11,063 nucleotides of DNA from JABAAE01 sp036336715 (GCA_036336715.1 JAYZFP010000115.1:1-11063), one strand, 5' to 3'; counted from the first letter of the stretch, positions 1 to 7,010 are shown. Notes: a model not told the origin generated them from the sequence alone. Program-made: numbers and translations.

Positions 1-570
1 TTCGACCTCGCTTTCCTCGAGGCCTTCAAGGGATTCCCCGATTTTTTTGGGGTCGGAGGTCGGGGATTTTGTTGCGATGTTCAGCCCGTCACCCGAAAAT
101 CCGACCACCAAAGATTCGAAGTCGGCATTATTGGAGTCAGGTTGGAAAAGCATGATTTCAGAAACCACTTTTTCCCTCAGCTTTTTTGCCGAGGGAGTCT
201 GATCCAGCAGCCAGATGACAACGGTAGGATTGGATTCCTGGGATTCCTGAGCGTACTCCAGCACCGATTGAGTCAGTTGGGTCCGTCGTTGGTCACCTCC
301 AAGGAAACTTTGGGTGGCGAAAGTATTACCTGAACCGGAGGAAAAGCTTTTCTTCACGATTTTGGTTGCTTTTTTGGCAGGTTCACCCTCTTTCCCTGAT
401 TTGGCCGCCGTTTTCTTCCCGCCCTGCGATGTTGAATCCGATTCTCCTGGCTGGCCATTTTCTTCATTCCGGTCGGCTTTACCCGAATCGGTTTTCTCAC
501 CGCAGCCACTGCAGACCATTACGGATGTCGCGATCAAAACTGTCACGGAGAAAAGGAAAAAAGACCGCAT
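1..570 (-). CDS. VWA-like domain lipoprotein, C-terminus cut by window edge
   Basis: Read on the minus strand from ATG at 570, the frame stays open for 190 codons to the left edge, so this is an N-terminal fragment. Residues 1-19 form a signal peptide (short basic start, then hydrophobic FFLFSVTVLIATSVMV), followed by a lipobox-like CSGC with the likely lipidated Cys at 23; the Cys at -3 is atypical. Residues 24-75 are a low-complexity Lys/Glu/Ser/Gly linker of the kind found behind lipoprotein anchors. From about residue 116, VVIWLLDQTPSAKKL looks like the first strand and MIDAS loop of a von Willebrand factor A domain, with DQTPS in place of the usual DxSxS (D123, T125, S127). FESLVVGFS and SPTSDPKKIGESLEGL would be the next strand and helix. 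Planctomycete VWA proteins with 'WLxDxSxS' starts are a known type from memory. The ribosome binding site is weak (GAGAAA). The role is unknown; an envelope protein-binding or adhesion role is only a guess. Confidence 0.75.
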   Translation of the reverse strand, partial: MRSFFLFSVTVLIATSVMVCSGCGEKTDSGKADRNEENGQPGESDSTSQGGKKTAAKSGKEGEPAKKATKIVKKSFSSGSGNTFATQSFLGGDQRRTQLTQSVLEYAQESQESNPTVVIWLLDQTPSAKKLREKVVSEIMLFQPDSNNADFESLVVGFSGDGLNIATKSPTSDPKKIGESLEGLEESEVE

Positions 571-608
571 TCGTTTTCTCAAAATGTCTTTCCCGCCATT
601 CATTCAAC

Positions 609-655
609 GCATCCCCGGCTCCTGTTTTTGGGTGCATCCAACCAGCTGGGGATGC
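609..655. repeat. Imperfect 12-base inverted repeat upstream of VWA lipoprotein
   Basis: The arms GCATCCCCGGCT (609-620) and AGCTGGGGATGC (644-655) are complementary except at one position, which becomes a G-U pair in RNA. The loop is 23 bases. It lies 39-85 bases upstream of the lipoprotein start, so it could form in its 5' leader or act as a bound DNA site. No T-tract follows on either strand, so it is not an obvious intrinsic terminator. Confidence 0.5.
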
Positions 656-656
656 A

Positions 657-678
657 TACGATAAGCTCCTACGATAAG
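657..678. repeat. Direct repeat TACGATAAG, two copies 13 bases apart
   Basis: TACGATAAG occurs at 657-665 and again at 670-678, separated by CTCC. It sits immediately beside the inverted repeat and about 87-108 bases upstream of the minus-strand lipoprotein start. It may be a pair of protein-binding half-sites, but two copies of a 9-mer are limited evidence. Confidence 0.4.
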
Positions 679-916
679 GCCGTTAATCCTTGCCGCCAAT
701 GCGAGCTGTTCCGATTAAACCGGATAGCTCTCTCACCAATTTACCAGAACTTAATAAACTTCGCATATTGCCTATCTCGAATGCTGGCATCACTGTCGAT
801 ACTCTTTTCGTCAGCTTCTTATTTGACCCAGTCCCAATAAGTTTCCAGCTGCTCCTGACCATCCAACAGGATTCGTTCCGACTCTGACGATTCCCGGGTG
901 CCAGAGGCAATTGACC

Positions 917-923
917 GAGGAGG
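917..923 (+). promoter_or_regulatory. Ribosome binding site of the 95-aa gene
   Basis: GAGGAGG ends nine bases before the ATG at 933. It is a near-ideal Shine-Dalgarno sequence and fixes the start of this short gene, supporting it as real. Confidence 0.8.
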
Positions 924-932
924 TTGATCTAA

Positions 933-1220
933 ATGCAGACCCACTGCAAACCAACAATTGAACTGAATGAACTACGCCGTTTTGTATTTAAACAACTTTG
1001 TGAGGAAAACGATTTTGAACTGGACGCTTACCAGACGACAGAACAGATTCTTCGTCGAAAAGGAAAGCCATGCGGGATGCTCTTTTGTCTCCATGGTCCC
1101 CGAAGCGTCAAATTGACTGCCGTCTGGGAAATGGAGAGAAACACCGTTCTCTTTTACCAGGCCACAGGCGAACGTTCAAAACGGATTCGACTTGCCACCA
1201 CGCCCACCCTGGCCGGCTGA
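933..1220 (+). CDS. Uncharacterised 95-aa protein preceding csrA
   Basis: A soluble protein of 95 residues with no signal peptide or membrane segment. The first half looks helical (LNELRRFVFKQLCEENDFEL, about 12-31). The second half looks like a small beta-rich fold, with CGMLFCLHGPRSVKLTAVW (47-65) and NTVLFYQATGERSKRIRL (70-87). I cannot assign a domain family; similar short proteins with a 'CGxxFxxxGPR...AxW...ILFYxSTG' pattern seem familiar from planctomycete genomes, but this is from memory and unsearched. The start is secured by GAGGAGG at 917. The stop lies 48 bases before csrA, with no terminator visible between, so the two are probably co-transcribed. That pairing hints at a link to CsrA, as FliW or CesT act in other bacteria, but there is no sequence similarity to either that I can see. 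Function unknown. Confidence 0.8.
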   Translation: MQTHCKPTIELNELRRFVFKQLCEENDFELDAYQTTEQILRRKGKPCGMLFCLHGPRSVKLTAVWEMERNTVLFYQATGERSKRIRLATTPTLAG

Positions 1221-1250
1221 TGCTCACAGATTTACCACTCAAATAAAATA

Positions 1251-1268
1251 ACACGGAGGATATCATCC
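1251..1268 (+). promoter_or_regulatory. csrA ribosome binding site overlapping a CsrA-type GGA motif and small hairpin
   Basis: ACACGGAGGA (1251-1260) contains the Shine-Dalgarno GGAGGA, eight bases before the csrA ATG. It also resembles the CsrA target consensus ACARGGAUGU, with the ACA and GGA cores in register. The following bases form a short stem, GGAT (1258-1261) with ATCC (1265-1268) around the loop ATC, which would partly hide the ribosome binding site. CsrA binding here would be expected to repress translation; this is inferred from the sequence only. Confidence 0.5.
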
Positions 1269-1451
1269 ATGCTGGTTTTGTCCCGCAAAAAAACCCAAAG
1301 ACTGAAGCTCGGATCGGACATCGTCGTAACCGTCATTGACGTGTCCGGAGAAAAAGTCCGCTTGGGCATCGACGCTCCAAAAGAAGTCACCATTCTCCGG
1401 GAAGAACTGGAACTTCGAGATCACCAGGAGCCACAGAAAAAAGCGTCGTAA
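1269..1451 (+). CDS. csrA: Carbon storage regulator CsrA
   Basis: CsrA is a small dimeric RNA-binding protein that binds GGA motifs in mRNA leaders, usually blocking the ribosome binding site. At 60 aa it has the normal family length. The N-terminal strand MLVLSRKKTQRLKLG matches the family start M-L-[IV]-L-[ST]-R, with Arg at 6 replaced only in its surroundings by a more basic KKTQ stretch. DIVVTVIDVSGEKVRLGIDAPKEVTILREEL covers the core strands, including the conserved G-I-x-A-P-x-x-V-x-I-x-R-x-E segment that carries the RNA-contacting Arg (R44). The tail is short and charged. A strong ribosome binding site precedes it, and it follows the 95-aa gene by 48 bases. No fliW or flagellar gene is visible in this window. 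The gene ends before a strong terminator at 1573-1600. Its own leader carries a candidate CsrA site, suggesting autoregulation. Confidence 0.97.
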   Translation: MLVLSRKKTQRLKLGSDIVVTVIDVSGEKVRLGIDAPKEVTILREELELRDHQEPQKKAS

Positions 1452-1494
1452 CCAAAACCCACGGTTGGACGATACGGGGAAATAAGGCGAAACA

Positions 1495-1508
1495 TCAGGA
1501 TTCAGGAT
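1495..1508 (+). repeat. Tandem TCAGGAT pair in the csrA 3' untranslated region
   Basis: TCAGGAT occurs twice back to back (1495-1501, 1502-1508) in the 120-base stretch between the csrA stop and the terminator. Each copy contains AGGA, a core that CsrA can bind. The stretch otherwise shows no gene. Chance is possible because the unit is only 7 bases. Confidence 0.35.
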
Positions 1509-1564
1509 TTTGCCTGCCAACCTCGCCAGTCCATACGACAGTGCACCTATTCGCTTTCGGGCAG

Positions 1565-1600
1565 AAAAAAAAGGCGGTTGTATCAACCGCCTTTTTTTTT
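1565..1600. terminator. Bidirectional intrinsic terminator between csrA and the convergent secreted-protein gene
   Basis: GGCGGTTG (1573-1580), loop TAT, CAACCGCC (1584-1591) makes a perfect 8-bp stem. It is followed by a run of T (1592-1600) and preceded by a run of A (1565-1572), so it works in both directions. It ends the csrA transcript on the plus strand and the 964-aa gene on the minus strand, whose stop is at 1650. Confidence 0.93.
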
Positions 1601-1649
1601 CTTGCACCTCCGGTTTCCAATTTTCAGCCGAATGGAGAGTCTGCGGCGA

Positions 1650-4544
1650 CTACTTTCCGACCCGGTTGATGGTCAGCCAAATGGAATTTTTCATTGACTT
1701 GCCGGAACGGGACTTCAAAGTGTAGGAAATTTGCATCTGCATGACCGGTGCCAGGTCTTCGATTTCAAGGAAAACCGTTTTGCCGTCCTGGCCAAGGGAG
1801 GCTTCCCAGACTTCCACCTCGTCCTGTCCCTTTCTCTTCGGGTTTTCAACGCTGTAGTGGGCACTCCCGTAGTTTTTTGTCCAGCGATAATTCCATTGCT
1901 CCACTGAAAAATTGTCGGAATCTCCAGCACTCTCACTGTCCAGTGCATCACTGAAGGTAATGTAGATTCCGTCTTCGGCGGTTTTCATTGCCACCGGCAG
2001 GTTGACTTCCTGCCCGGTGAAACGCACTCGGTAGAATCCTCCCGGTTGCGTCTGGTTGCTGCTCCAACCGAACAGACCACAGGTGTAAAGCTGACCGTCA
2101 ACCGGATGGAACCGACCACGCATCACTCCCGTTGGGAATTGTACTGGAAAGCGAACAACGCCCCCCTGGACCTGGCCGTCCACTGTCTCGTTCAGCACAT
2201 GCCATAATTTGCCGGTGCCGTAGGAAGTGCTCAGCATTTTTCCGTAGAAGGGCCCCCATTTGCGGCTGTCACACCAAAGTTGTGCGGCTGGCGATCGATC
2301 CACATTCTTGGGGAGCCAGACCAGGGGAGGATCGTATCCTGTCGGTCTCTCACCTCGGTGGAAGGAATACATGTTCCCATAGAATCCATCCCGACGGACG
2401 AGATTGATCCGGTTTGCTGGGGTCCAGTGTCCCTCCTGGTCGCTGGTCGCCATCTCTCCCTGTGGCCCGATTCCCACTCCGTTGGCTGCCCGGAACCCAT
2501 TGCAGACAATCTCCGAAGTCCGTCCATCACTGGAGACCCGGATCAGGGTGCCGTGATGTGGGACCACTGAATCAAGCGCGTGACGGGCGCTTTTTGCGTA
2601 GTAAAAATTGCCTTCCCTGTCGACCTGCAAGTCCATCGCGAATTCATGAAAGTGTTCGGTGACTTCGTGGTCATTGTTGAAGGTCTGGTAAAAATCGGTT
2701 TCACCATCTCCGTTAAGATCCACCAGTTTGGTGATTTGATCGCGACAGCCAACATAGATTTCATCCTTGACGATTTTAAGTCCCAGCGGTTGGAACATGC
2801 CGGTCGCAATTCTTCGCCATGTCAGGTTTTCATAGTTGCCGTCGATTCCCGAGACGGTCCAGACATCTCCGCTCCATGTGCAGAGAGCTGCGCGGGTCGG
2901 ATCCTTGAAGAAATCAAAACCGCCGATTCGCATCCAGGACTTCCACGGATTGTCGTGTGGCAGGGTCAGTTGATCCGTAACATAGGCTCCTTTGTCTTCA
3001 GCAATTTGCCCCTTTGTCCGAATGAGTTCTGCATAGTTGGTCGGGCCGCCCTCTGTCAGAGGGGTCAGGTTTTCGATCGAGGGTGTTTTTTCAACGGTAG
3101 CCCCGAATTTTTCCCATTGTTGTAGGTCTCCCCGGAAAAAATGAACCTTGAAGCGATCCCTGCCTGCAGGCACCCGCAAGCGAACCTGGTTTCCATCCAC
3201 CAGCACATCCTTTTTTTCGATTCCGATGATTGCCAACTCCGAGACCGTCGGTTCGGCCGCCGCCGCCCCAGCCAGTCGGGCAACCTCTTCGTCACTCAGT
3301 CGCCGCTGGTAGAACCGAAGGTCATCCACCGCACCTCGCAGAGGTGGCGCGAAATTGGTAGCCGTGTATCCGAGGCGGAATACATGGTCTGGATGGTCTT
3401 CCGATTTCAGATTCCCCTGGCCGTCTTTTTGGCCGTCGACGTAGAGAGTGGTCTTTCCTGTGCCTGCATCACAGGTGACTGCCACAGCATGCCATTGGCC
3501 ATCAGCAATCCGACGGGAAGACTGAACCGCACCGACCCAGCCGACGTCAAAAACCAGTTTGCCACCTCGAACGAACAGCGTCTTGCCCTTGGCTTCCCAT
3601 TTTCCTGTTCGCGGGCCCTTGGCCGCGATGGTTCCATCCCGGGTCGTTTTGATCCAGCCACTGATGGTGAAATCTTTCGAGGCAAGGTCGATGGAATGAT
3701 TGACCACGACACGTGATTTGCCGTTCATCGAAATCCCTCGTCCCCGGGGACCAGGCGTCATTCGGGCACCTTCGTTACTGGTGGCCTTGCCTTTTTTCAG
3801 GCGGTTGACAACCGATTTTCCATCCTCGCTGAACTCCCAGTTGGCGACCAGCTGGCCGGTAACTTCCGCCGGTTCTTCGGCGACCTTCTTTTTGACTTCG
3901 GGCAGTGGACCGAGGGTAACACGCACCACTCCATTGCTCTCGCTGACCTCGATTTTTTCGCTTCTCGCGGTCACCAGTTGGGTGAACAGGTCCGAGGCAT
4001 TGCCGGACAGGTTGGAGGTCCGTGTCAGGTAGCCGTTTTCCAGTGAACAGCTTTCCAGGACAGTCGCCTTGCCAACGTTGAATTGAACAACGATTCGGTC
4101 ACCATGGCGATAATTTCCCAGGAATCTCGCCTGGGATTTCGAAAGGGGGCCGTAGGGGAGCTTCCTCGGATCGGCAAAATCATTCTTGCTGTTCCAGCCC
4201 GGGGCAACATCATTTGAGAAAACCGTGGAACCCACGATGCCGGGATGCGTTCCGTGCGAACCGTCATAAATGACATTTCGCCAATTGAGGTCACAGTCTG
4301 TCCAGCCACCTGCCCAGCGCAGCAGGTCTTCGTCAAACAGCATCGATCCCCGATCGCCAAGTCGGATTTTCATCCCCTTGTAGGCGATGTTTCTTCCCGG
4401 CGCGTCAACCACCTGAAAGGAATGGGTCATGTTCGGGCCGTAATCCATTTCCACCCACTTTTGTGCCATGGCGTCTGGGGCACTGCCGGCCAGGAGGAAT
4501 GAAACAATGCAAGCTGTGACAGCAAGGGGTGATCGCGTATTCAT
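1650..4544 (-). CDS. Secreted DUF6797 / LamG / PVC-type beta-propeller protein (964 aa)
   Basis: ATG at 4544 is chosen because it puts a clean signal peptide at the front (MNTRSPLAVTACIVSFLLAG, cleavage after A-M-A near residue 28); TTG 4556 and ATG 4553 are in frame but lack a ribosome binding site, and even the chosen one has only a weak GGAA. Residues about 30-215 match the DUF6797 type (WVEMDYGP, NIAYKGMKIRLG, LLRWAGGW, YGPLSKSQARFLGNYRHGDRIV). Residues 232-425 form a LamG/concanavalin-like domain (VANWEFSEDG, FTISGWIKT, GQWHAVAVTCD, TTLYVDGQ, GAVDDLRFYQRRLSDEEV). From about 525 to 845 there is a propeller typical of PVC-group 'membrane-bound dehydrogenase-like' proteins, with a calcium-type loop DLNGDGETD near 609-617, HEFAMDLQVDREGNFYY and NGVGIGPQGE. 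A family-typical tail (FSVEQWNYRW, VMQMQISYTL) closes it. No CXXCH haem motif is present. An extracellular role in polysaccharide or sugar use is plausible for such domains, but the substrate is unknown. It stands alone, convergent with csrA. Confidence 0.9.
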   Translation of the reverse strand: MNTRSPLAVTACIVSFLLAGSAPDAMAQKWVEMDYGPNMTHSFQVVDAPGRNIAYKGMKIRLGDRGSMLFDEDLLRWAGGWTDCDLNWRNVIYDGSHGTHPGIVGSTVFSNDVAPGWNSKNDFADPRKLPYGPLSKSQARFLGNYRHGDRIVVQFNVGKATVLESCSLENGYLTRTSNLSGNASDLFTQLVTARSEKIEVSESNGVVRVTLGPLPEVKKKVAEEPAEVTGQLVANWEFSEDGKSVVNRLKKGKATSNEGARMTPGPRGRGISMNGKSRVVVNHSIDLASKDFTISGWIKTTRDGTIAAKGPRTGKWEAKGKTLFVRGGKLVFDVGWVGAVQSSRRIADGQWHAVAVTCDAGTGKTTLYVDGQKDGQGNLKSEDHPDHVFRLGYTATNFAPPLRGAVDDLRFYQRRLSDEEVARLAGAAAAEPTVSELAIIGIEKKDVLVDGNQVRLRVPAGRDRFKVHFFRGDLQQWEKFGATVEKTPSIENLTPLTEGGPTNYAELIRTKGQIAEDKGAYVTDQLTLPHDNPWKSWMRIGGFDFFKDPTRAALCTWSGDVWTVSGIDGNYENLTWRRIATGMFQPLGLKIVKDEIYVGCRDQITKLVDLNGDGETDFYQTFNNDHEVTEHFHEFAMDLQVDREGNFYYAKSARHALDSVVPHHGTLIRVSSDGRTSEIVCNGFRAANGVGIGPQGEMATSDQEGHWTPANRINLVRRDGFYGNMYSFHRGERPTGYDPPLVWLPKNVDRSPAAQLWCDSRKWGPFYGKMLSTSYGTGKLWHVLNETVDGQVQGGVVRFPVQFPTGVMRGRFHPVDGQLYTCGLFGWSSNQTQPGGFYRVRFTGQEVNLPVAMKTAEDGIYITFSDALDSESAGDSDNFSVEQWNYRWTKNYGSAHYSVENPKRKGQDEVEVWEASLGQDGKTVFLEIEDLAPVMQMQISYTLKSRSGKSMKNSIWLTINRVGK

Positions 4545-4877
4545 GATTTCCATCAAAAAGAGTCTTTAACTGAACGGTTGATTATGAGTCGCCCCGTGGC
4601 TGGTTTCAACGATAGAGGCTGTTTACCTCCGCCCCATGCAAGTAGACCGCATTCCGCTGGATTCCCTGCCAGGATTCTGTTAATTTTCTCCACCTATCGG
4701 TGCCGGTACCGATGTCCGACGAACTCCTGGGCATTTCGCAGCCGCAAATCGCCCCGGTTTTGCCGCCGGGCATCAGCTCTTGTGCGTGGGAATCCCTAAA
4801 GTCATCCAGTGGCCTGGTGAGGGCTTTGGCCCCGGCCGGTTCGTGACTTCAACCAGGTTGTAGCAGGAAAAGACAGC
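4545..4877. other. Divergent intergenic spacer, no gene seen
   Basis: This 333-base gap separates the minus-strand secreted-protein gene from the plus-strand lipoprotein gene, so both promoters should lie here. Short open frames (for example 4578-4799 plus) lack ribosome binding sites and recognisable content. The one clear structure is the dyad at 4697-4714. A GC-rich stretch around 4750-4840 has several weak partial stems, none followed by a T-run. Confidence 0.6.
4697..4714. promoter_or_regulatory. Dyad ATCGGT-N6-ACCGAT, possible operator
   Basis: ATCGGT (4697-4702) and ACCGAT (4709-4714) are perfect complements around GCCGGT. The dyad lies about midway between two divergent genes, 153 bases from one start and 164 from the other, a usual place for an operator shared by both. 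The regulator is unknown and the arms are only 6 bases. Confidence 0.4.
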
Positions 4878-5759
4878 TTGTTCCGTTTTCTTTTGATTCT
4901 GTTGACGCTCATCGAATTTACGGGGTGCGCGCGTTGGGGGGGCGTTTTCCGAGGTCAGAGCCGGGATGATCTGCCTGAACTGCTGCAAAAATCCCAGATG
5001 TCGCCTGACAGCGTTGTCCTGGAGATCAGCATCCTGAAAGTCCCGGCCAACCGCTCAGCGACCCTACGGAAGTTATTTGATTCACTGGATGTCACCCGGA
5101 TCGATCTGGACCAGCGAATTGCCTGGGACCAAAATGGGCTTCGGGCGGCCGTCAGCGGGACGACGATGCCCATTGAGTATGAGACGCTGCTTGAAAATGA
5201 AATTGTCGCAGACGACAGTGATGAGAACAGTGATGAAGCCAAAATGGCGCCCCGCAGACATATCCAGGCCCGTTCAGGAAAAACCATTCGGATTGCGACA
5301 AAGCCGGTGGAAAGTGAACTTGCCTGGTTTTATGTGGACCCCGATGGATATCGAAAAGGGGGAACCGCCGTGTCGGCGCAGACCGAGTTCGAAGTCCGTT
5401 CCTACTCGCTTGGCGATGGAAGTGTGAAACTGATGTTGACGCCGGAAATCCTGTTTGGAGAACCCCGGCAGGTGGTGACCGCTTCGAATGCCTCGCTTCG
5501 ATACGAGATGAAACGGGAAGCCCTGCCCTTTTCCGGCCTTCGTATCGAAGCCGGCCTGGCCTTGGGTGAGTCGCTGGTACTTGCCCCCGATCTTTCACGC
5601 GCATCGGACCTTCCCAATGATTTTGGACTGGGGCGGACCTTTTTCCGCTCCCAGGAAGGTTTCCTGAAGATGATCGTGGTCCGCCTCGCGCAGTCCCAAA
5701 AGGACGATCTTTTCGATTCCAGTCCCCACAGCCAGCCGCTCGAATCCGTTACGGAATAG
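4878..5759 (+). CDS. Uncharacterised 293-aa lipoprotein
   Basis: The start is TTG at 4878, supported by AGGA (4865-4868) nine bases upstream and by the signal sequence that begins at once: MFRFLLILLTLIEFTGC, with the probable lipidated Cys at 17 (F at -3 is slightly unusual for a lipobox). A mature domain follows. SPDSVVLEISILKVPAN (about 34-50) and LRKLFDSLDVTRIDLDQRIAWDQNGLRAAV look like an alpha/beta unit. After an acidic stretch (ADDSDENSDE, 111-120) comes a mostly beta part: GKTIRIATKPVESELAWFY, TEFEVRSYSLGDGSVKLMLTPEILFGEP and LRIEAGLALGESLVLAPDL. The last segment has a loose resemblance to secretin-type beta regions, but it is too short for a secretin and I do not assign that. The protein is probably anchored in the envelope facing the periplasm. 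It lies 146 bases ahead of the aldolase gene without a clear terminator. Function unknown. Confidence 0.85.
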   Translation: MFRFLLILLTLIEFTGCARWGGVFRGQSRDDLPELLQKSQMSPDSVVLEISILKVPANRSATLRKLFDSLDVTRIDLDQRIAWDQNGLRAAVSGTTMPIEYETLLENEIVADDSDENSDEAKMAPRRHIQARSGKTIRIATKPVESELAWFYVDPDGYRKGGTAVSAQTEFEVRSYSLGDGSVKLMLTPEILFGEPRQVVTASNASLRYEMKREALPFSGLRIEAGLALGESLVLAPDLSRASDLPNDFGLGRTFFRSQEGFLKMIVVRLAQSQKDDLFDSSPHSQPLESVTE

Positions 5760-5813
5760 TTTGAGCCCGTATAAATCATTGCGGACCGGTTTTTTTCCCA
5801 CCGTTTTTGCACC

Positions 5814-5842
5814 TTGTGTATCCTCGCGGCGCTTCAAATAAT
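5814..5842 (+). promoter_or_regulatory. Candidate sigma-70 promoter of the aldolase gene
   Basis: AATAAT (5837-5842) matches the -10 consensus at five of six positions. Seventeen bases upstream, TTGTGT (5814-5819) is a weaker -35. Transcription would begin near 5849 and give a leader of about 57 bases. No other element in the 146-base gap fits better, but planctomycete promoter rules are poorly known. Confidence 0.35.
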
Positions 5843-5905
5843 ACGATTTCTTACACCAACTAATCTTTCAAGAAACGACCTTCCCAGGTTGCCGAGGAGA
5901 AACTG

Positions 5906-6922
5906 ATGGCTTTAGTCCCATTGCGTGTCGTTCTGGATCACGCTGCCGAGAATGGCTACGGAGTAGCTGCCTTTAATGTCAACAACATGGAACAGATTCA
6001 GTCCATCATGGAGGGGGCAGACGAAACGGACTCACCGGTAATCATTCAGGCATCCCGGGGCGCCCGATCTTATTCCCAGGACGCTTACCTGAGGCACCTT
6101 ATGTTGGCGGCGGTTGAGTTGTATCCGCACATTCCGGTAGTCATGCACCAGGACCATGGAAACAGCGTCGAAACCTGCCTCAGCGCCATCGAAAACGGAT
6201 TCACCTCCGTCATGATGGATGGTTCGCTGGAGGAGGATGGAAAGACACCTGCCGACTACGATTACAACGTCAAGGTTACGGCCGAAGTCGTCAATCTCGC
6301 TCATGCCAAAAACGTCAGTGTGGAGGGTGAGCTCGGCTGCCTCGGTTCACTCGAATCCGGCGAAGGAGAACAGGAAGACGGCCATGGTGCCGTGGGACAG
6401 TTGTCCAAAGATCAGCTGCTGACCGACCCCGAAGAAGCCGAGCGTTTTGTTGCCGAGACCGGGGTGGATGCCCTGGCGGTGGCCATCGGTACCAGCCACG
6501 GAGCTTACAAATTCACCCGCGAGCCGGACGGAGAAGTGCTGGCCATGGACCGGATTGAGGAAATACACAAGCGGCTTCCCAACTGTCACCTGGTCATGCA
6601 TGGCAGTTCTTCGGTTCCCCAGGATTTGCAGGACATCATCAACCAGTTTGGTGGTGATATCAAACAGACGTGGGGTGTCCCCGTCGAGGAAATTCAGCGG
6701 GGGATTCAGCACGGCGTTCGAAAAATCAATGTCGACACGGACAACCGTCTGGCCATCACCGGGGCCATCCGGAAAGTCCTGATGGAAAACCCGTCCAAGT
6801 TTGATCCACGTGACTATCTGAAGCCGGCCCGTGCGGCGATGAAGCAGGTCTGCATCGACCGGATGACGGCCTTTGGACAGGCAGGGAATGCGAGCAAGCT
6901 GCGGGAGACTGCGGCTGTTTGA
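5906..6922 (+). CDS. fba: Class II fructose-bisphosphate aldolase, Calvin-cycle subtype
   Basis: This zinc enzyme reversibly splits fructose 1,6-bisphosphate into dihydroxyacetone phosphate and glyceraldehyde 3-phosphate in cytosolic glycolysis and gluconeogenesis. At 338 aa it is close to the 340-355 aa of the 'Calvin cycle subtype'. Key motifs are present: HQDHGN (81-86), with the catalytic Asp 83 and zinc His 84; SVEGELGCLGSLE (138-150), with metal-site Glu; GTSHGAYKF (195-203), with zinc His 198; VMHGSSSVP (230-238), with zinc His 232; and KINVDTDNR (273-281), which binds the substrate phosphate. The subtype name does not imply carbon fixation; no RuBisCO or phosphoribulokinase is seen here, and such aldolases are common in non-autotrophs. 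The start is fixed by GAGGAG (5894-5899) six bases before the ATG. A strong terminator follows 27 bases after the stop, so it is probably expressed alone or as the last gene of a unit. Confidence 0.97.
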   Translation: MALVPLRVVLDHAAENGYGVAAFNVNNMEQIQSIMEGADETDSPVIIQASRGARSYSQDAYLRHLMLAAVELYPHIPVVMHQDHGNSVETCLSAIENGFTSVMMDGSLEEDGKTPADYDYNVKVTAEVVNLAHAKNVSVEGELGCLGSLESGEGEQEDGHGAVGQLSKDQLLTDPEEAERFVAETGVDALAVAIGTSHGAYKFTREPDGEVLAMDRIEEIHKRLPNCHLVMHGSSSVPQDLQDIINQFGGDIKQTWGVPVEEIQRGIQHGVRKINVDTDNRLAITGAIRKVLMENPSKFDPRDYLKPARAAMKQVCIDRMTAFGQAGNASKLRETAAV

Positions 6923-6949
6923 ATTCGGGCCTGACGGGACTCTTGTTGC

Positions 6950-6976
6950 AGCCGGGGAATGTCCCCGGCTTTTTTT
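6950..6976 (+). terminator. Intrinsic terminator of the aldolase gene
   Basis: AGCCGGGGA (6950-6958), loop ATG, TCCCCGGCT (6962-6970) makes a perfect 9-bp GC-rich stem, followed directly by a T-run to 6976 and more T beyond. It separates the aldolase from the dGTPase gene, whose ribosome binding site starts only 20 bases later. Confidence 0.93.
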
Positions 6977-7010
6977 GTTTTGACGGACAACTGCCAGGGA
7001 GGCGAATGAA

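Larger units (their letters stand above)
571..932. other. Divergent intergenic spacer with small repeats, no gene seen
   Basis: This spacer lies between the minus-strand lipoprotein and the plus-strand 95-aa gene, so it should hold promoters for both. Short open frames exist on both strands (for example 683-910 minus and 690-887 plus), but they overlap each other, lack ribosome binding sites and resemble nothing I know. The left part has an imperfect inverted repeat and a 13-base-period direct repeat, listed separately. I could not identify a convincing sigma-70 promoter. Confidence 0.6.

Noticed and set aside
683..910. Open frame of 75 codons on the minus strand, with an overlapping plus-strand frame at 690-887
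   Set aside because: Both overlap in the divergent spacer, lack ribosome binding sites, and neither product resembles a known family.
1650..4556. A c-type cytochrome domain in the large secreted protein
   Set aside because: All cysteines were inspected and none is in a CXXCH motif.
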